Shown: piece after piece, positions 59,400 through 64,000 of the stretch
Layout of the letters: every line of letters starts with the position of its first letter
Position numbering within the stretch: position 1 is the first letter of the stretch
Source of the DNA: Daucus carota subsp. sativus
Taxonomy: Eukaryota > Streptophyta > Magnoliopsida > Apiales > Apiaceae
Direction of reading: 5' to 3'
DNA: 64,000 bases
Assembly (NCBI RefSeq): GCF_001625215.2
Contig: NC_030387.2
Span: 2,136,501 to 2,200,500 of the forward strand
Program-made: the position numbers and the translations under genes
Notes under the pieces: model-generated
Told to the model about the DNA's origin: nothing
Database searches by the model: none
Seen by the model: only the letters and a program-made list of their open reading frames with translations

Positions 59400-61602
59400 G
59401 ATATATTGATGACTGAGGATTGGTATGGATCTGGATTAGGTAGGGGATAAGTGGTTACAAATGAATGCGATATTAATTAACTAGAGATTTATCATAATTA
59501 ATGAAAGGACTTTTTGTTTACGTGCCTCGGAAAATAGTATGAATGGTATTTAAATTTCAAAGATGAGTCAACTAATTGAAAATTTTATTTAAAAACGGAT
59601 ACAAGAATACTAATTAAAAATTATAAAGGTTCATCTCCAATCATATATACATTTTTCTTTGCTACATTTGTTGAAACTAGAGAGCACTAATGGAGCCATG
59701 AAGATTTTTTAAGGGCCAGAATATTAATGTTATTTAAATTCAAAAATATTATATATCAGATTTTATAGTAGGATTAGTGTTAAAAGTCTATTTATTTTAG
59801 ATTATTAATAAAAAGCTTAATCATTTCATTAAAAAATTTAATTATTTAACTACCAAATCGCCGATGACAAAGATTTGAAAGAACAAATTGCAAACAGGGA
59901 GACTCGTAGATACGACAGAGAAAGTAAAAAGATATTATCCAACATCAAAGTCTATATTATTAAAATTTATAACAAATGATATAATTTTATTTTATAAATA
60001 AAATAAATTTAAATAATATAGTATTATATGTAATGCTCATTTACAAAATAGGATACAAAATGATATGATAATTGAACTGAATATTTTAATTGATGCTATT
60101 TAATGTATATACATTCATTATAATCAAACTCAACCCTTTTAACTGATTTTATACTAATTTTGTGAATCAAATATATTTCTAATAATATATAAACAAAATA
60201 AACCAAAAATCTAGGAGGGGTCAGGGCTCCTCCAGCCCTCCCTCCCTCCATCTCTACTAGAGAGGTTATCTAATAGGTCACTATTTTTAGGATAATTGTA
60301 TCTCACACTTAATTTATTATATTAAAATAATATATTTTATTTCAAAAATTTAAAATAATATATATAGAGAGAGTTAAGTTCTATAGAGTACAAAAATATT
60401 GGAGTATTGAAGTAGAAGTTCGGAAAAATCTAATATAATCATCTAAATTTAATTTATTTTGTACTACTATATTTGTAAACATTCGATGCATATTATGTTT
60501 TACCATGCAATCAAAACGTAAAAAAATTACTTTCATAAAAAAAAGGTACATCCTATCAATTTTTATCTTTAGATTATTTCTGGTTAGGTTTTAATTTTAA
60601 GTACAAACTACCTTGTTAAAGACATTTTTAACACAATAATTTTAAGCCGAAGCAAATATCCTCCAAAATGTGTAATACCCATTACTCTAGTGATGTATTA
60701 ATGTTGATATAATTTTTATTATAATTTGTTTATCAAGTTAAAATTATTCATTTATATTTGAAGAAGGAGAACAACTAGAATTTTATTATTTATTAATACT
60801 ATCTCACAAATTTAGTAATTTAGTAACTAGATTATTCAGATTTATTCCAATATCTCAATTGAATAAACTATTCTATCCGAAATTCATTATTTTTTGAAGA
60901 GTTTAATAACTATAATTTAATTGCATAATCCACATATCATAATTAAATATCTTCATAGATTATATAAAAATCTTATAGATTGCATTTAACAAAATTAATG
61001 ATTTTTAATCATTAATTTCAGCTGAGCATATAATATAAATTTAATAAGAGAATATACATTAGACAAAATAATGTTTAGTAATATTTCATTTTGTGCTAAT
61101 GTAAAAGTTATAAATTATGAAATATAACAACTTAAATTCCCCTCCCCCCCCTCTCTCTATATATATAGATATATATGTATATCATGTATGTATATGTATA
61201 TGTATATATCTAACCAATTATTTAATTAATAAAATTAATATAATCCTTTGAGTTACATACACACATACATAAGAAAATTTAATGATATCTGCGTGATTTA
61301 AAATTTATTTAATTTGTTCAAAATTAATATAATTGCCTTCATGCATGAATGCTAACTTCATGTATTTTGTCATAAATTAGTTATTGTGATTGAGTACGAG
61401 TTGTTGAAAATTGTAGAATCACGAAAAAAGTAAATTCACGGGACTAAAAACTCAAAAAAAGGATCAATCAGCTTCATCCTTTTACTCAAAAAACCAGCTT
61501 CATCTTTTTTCTGAATATTAATAATGTTGTAACAATGTGTTAATCATGCCATAAATATGGGATCCTAATTGGGCATTAGGGGATCATAGGCTAATCAGAA
61601 AC
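59400..61602. other. Spacer between the copy 4 and copy 5 duplicated units
   Basis: 59420-59640 is the distal upstream flank of the copy 4 unit (ggggataagtggttacaaat). 60770-61140 is a single copy of the inverted-arm family. 61290-61600 is the downstream flank of copy 5. The middle is AT-rich without a gene; ccctccctccatctctacta lies at about 60240. Confidence 0.5.
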
Positions 61603-62892
61603 TCAAAAATTGGCATTTGAAATGTATTTTGCCCCGGCAGCCCATTTCGCTGGAACTGCGTTAGCAACTTCAATAGATTTTCCGGATGAGGTAGTAATTC
61701 TGAAGGAAAGTGGGCCTTGAGTTGAAGGGTTGATGTTAGCACTCCATGTTGCACCCCAGGATTGTTGCATTGGAATCCAGTCAGAGTTTGCGGGTTTGAG
61801 TTGCATAGAGCGAATGCCACCGTCTCCATTGATGCTTTCAATTGCACATGCGAAATAGTTTGGATTGATATGTTGGTCGATTTTAAACGCGATTTTTGCA
61901 CCCTGATAATTGCATTGCACCCTAGAAAAATCTTAAAAGATTAGAGAAAACTGAAAAAATATTTACAAATTACTCTCTCTGAGTCTCTGTCCCGTTTTAT
62001 ATGTCCATTTTAAGTTTAACTTGTCAAATTGACTATAGTTCGACTGAAATTTATATTTATTATATAATTGAAAAAACTAATAAAAATTATATCATTAGAT
62101 TGTCTACTTTAATATGTTATTTTCGGGTTTTAAAAATAATGAATAGGTAATTTAATTGTAATGTTTAGTCAAAAATTGGTCAATTTGACTTCTCGAAAAT
62201 CAAAATGGATAGGTAAGAGGGGGACGGAGGTAGTAAAAGATATTGTGGTTTTCAATACCTTTTAAATTGGATATCAACTTGTCCTCGTTGGCGGAGATTA
62301 TGTTCTTGTCCAGGTTTAGCCATTGCCCCGAAAGCATGGCCACTCAGGTCAAAATGAAATGGCACATTGTTACAGGCTCCAGGACATTCATCTGTGATAG
62401 TCACAGTGATTGGTTGGCCCGAGCATTGTTCAGCTGAGCATTGCACCTGCATATATAATTATTCTGTTCATGTCAATATAATCATGTTGGATTCGATGTA
62501 AGAAGAAGAAATTGATGTTAGTTTACCTGAAAACACTGACCACAGCCATGTCCTGAGAGGAAGATCTTGGCATTTCCGGCAGATATCATGCCTGAATATG
62601 GGGGTTGTCCGACATCTGTGTCAAATCCGCAGGCTCCTCCTATGTTCATATCATAATTAATAAATAAGCAAAGGGTCTCACAAATATATGTTGATGTTTA
62701 AAAATATAGTGTTATTACGAAATTATTGAAATTGAATTTATTACCACTTCCAGGGCCATCAGGAGGTCCGTACCATGTAGCCAAACCAGGTGCAAAACCC
62801 TGTCCAAAGCTCAGGGAAATCTGCATACAAATTACTGATAAGTTGATCACTAGAATAGAAATAGGTGTATCATAATAAAGATTAAGGGCCAT
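61603..62892 (-). CDS. EXPB: Beta-expansin, array copy 5 (4 exons, intact)
   Basis: A secreted beta-expansin of 255 residues. Exons are 62892-62745, 62639-62527, 62446-62259 and 61921-61603 (TGA). I chose the ATG at 62892 (MALNLYYDTPISILVINLSV) because it aligns with copies 2-4; an in-frame ATG 7 codons upstream exists. [42 protein letters not shown] and the CBM63-like end AKYISNANF are present. Peculiarities are QCNY where others have PCNY at the start of exon 4, and GGIRS instead of GDIGS in the linker. Closest sibling by eye is copy 2 (shared INPNYFACAIESINGDG). Intron 3 is enlarged by a Stowaway-like MITE. The acceptor of intron 3 is TAG, against CAG elsewhere. Confidence 0.93.
61973..62233. 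mobile_element. Stowaway-like MITE in intron 3 of expansin copy 5
   Basis: Left ctctctctgagtctctgtcc and right ggggacggaggtag, bordered by TA. Inner inverted match tcaaattgac / gtcaatttgac, as in the element at 25981. The left terminus seems partly duplicated (ctctctgagtctctg). 261 bp. Confidence 0.8.
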
Positions 62893-63002
62893 TGTTTTAT
62901 GTATCCGATCCACTTATAACTAGGCTTGAGTTGCAAAATGAGTAAAAATAGCCAAACTCAAGTGGAGCGATGAGTTGATATTGTGATATTGGATGATGAC
63001 AT

Positions 63003-63033
63003 TTGTATGCAAATATGAATACATATATATAGA
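63003..63033 (-). promoter_or_regulatory. TATA box of expansin copy 5
   Basis: CTCTATATATATG on the minus strand, about 135 bp before the ATG. The neighbouring palindrome has one change (tttgtatgcaaa). Confidence 0.6.
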
Positions 63034-63039
63034 GTTTAT

Positions 63040-64000
63040 TTCGTTAAAAAGTAAATGCATACGGTTACAGCATTTTAGGATAATGCTAGTAATATTAATT
63101 AATAGGTATATTATTCAATTGAAATTTTAAAAGATTTTTATTTATGAAATCTAAATGTATTCAATTCGGATTTTAAAAAATTTATGAGGATCTTGAGATA
63201 TTCAATTACGATTTTAAATTATACTACAAAATCTGGTAAAATCCGTTGATATTCAATATGGATATTAAAAATCTATCAAATGTTGACTGAAATTTTTAGT
63301 ACTTTACAAAAATTAAAATGAAGGATTTTATGAGATTGTAGAGTGTATTTTAAGATATTTGAAATCCCACCGAAATCAATGAGATTTTAAAATATTTTGT
63401 TTAAGTCCTAAACGCTCATCAACTCTGCTACATTTTATCAAGAATTTATGTAATATCAAAATCAGATACAAGTCATTAAAATTTATATACTATATAAAAT
63501 TTATTAAAATATCAGTTGAATATATAAATTATAACTCATATTTAAATTAGATAGCTATAGATCTGGATTAGTTAGGGGATAACCGGATAAGTGGTTACAA
63601 ATCAATGCGGTAATAATTAACTAGAGATTGAGCATAATTAATGAAAGGACTTTTTGTTTACGTGCCTCGGATAAATATAATGAATGGTATTTAAATTTCA
63701 AAGATTAGTGCATCACCAGCTAAATTAAAATTTTAATTGAAAACATATACAAAAATACTAATTAAAAATTATAAGGTTCACCTCCAACTATATATACATT
63801 TTTCTTTGCTACTACATTTGTCAAAACTAGAGAGGTTATCTTATCTCTTACCACATAATATATGTCATTCAAATTTTTTTAAATGATATATATATATATA
63901 GCTTCTCTTTCAGGATCCAACTAAAAAATAACCTAGTAACTCTTATAAGAGTTAAAAAAGACAAGGCACGAAAGACGGATGCATGAGCTAGCCAAAAAAA
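63040..64000. other. Upstream flank of expansin copy 5
   Basis: 63120-63510 is a diverged relative of the 56870-57200 sequence upstream of copy 4 (ttgagatattcaattacgat). 63560-63720 is the shared ggggataac / ggataagtggttacaaat block. No gene to the window end. Confidence 0.55.

Overview
This is an AT-rich plant nuclear sequence, most likely from a eudicot. The evidence is multi-exon GT-AG genes, five beta-expansin gene copies, and a dense mix of plant transposon families: CACTA, hAT, Mutator, Stowaway, Helitron-like, Gypsy, Copia and TRIM, plus long (TA)n microsatellites. Nothing in it looks bacterial or organellar. The species cannot be named from the sequence.

Beta-expansin array. Five beta-expansin (EXPB) copies all lie on the minus strand: 958-2246, 27965-38588, 43597-44546, 54878-56372 and 61603-62892. 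Four have uninterrupted spliced reading frames of 252 or 255 residues, with a signal peptide, an expansin double-psi beta-barrel carrying TWYG and HFD, and a C-terminal CBM63-like domain. The second copy is a pseudogene. It has an LTR retrotransposon in exon 1 (5-bp target duplication), a 4-bp insertion in exon 2 and a two-gene CACTA transposon in exon 4 (3-bp target duplication). Copies 2 to 5 share promoter and downstream flanks, so they arose by tandem segmental duplication. Copy 3 has lost intron 2 precisely. Three of the four intact genes carry a MITE in an intron, each a different insertion.

Layout. 1-4.7 kb: expansin copy 1 and flanks. 4.8-19.3 kb: a low-coding region built from a repeat unit present about three times, with two large related segments (about 6.9-13.1 kb and 14.5-19.3 kb), the second interrupted by two hAT elements; a 172-bp tandem array sits at 12.1-12.8 kb. 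19.3-25.4 kb: a CACTA remnant, two broken RNase H-like sequences (one holding a TRIM element) and a complete non-autonomous CACTA element. 26-27.5 kb: a run of five Stowaway-type MITEs. 28-38.6 kb: the disrupted expansin with its two large insertions. 39-43.5 kb: a SINE-like unit, MITEs and a Helitron-like end. 43.6-45.6 kb: expansin copy 3 with a hAT element upstream. 46-50.7 kb: microsatellite-flanked elements and the last exon of an Aurora-type kinase. 50.7-54.3 kb: long inverted arms with a degenerate Copia element in the loop. 54.9-64 kb: expansin copies 4 and 5, separated by two tandem Helitron-like elements.

How it works together. The only plausible host genes are the expansins, which encode secreted cell-wall-loosening proteins. 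The rest is mobile DNA that has been expanding, disrupting and decorating the array. The most informative events are dated relative to one another by exact target-site duplications. Exon boundaries were placed by eye from conserved splice sites and comparison among the five copies.
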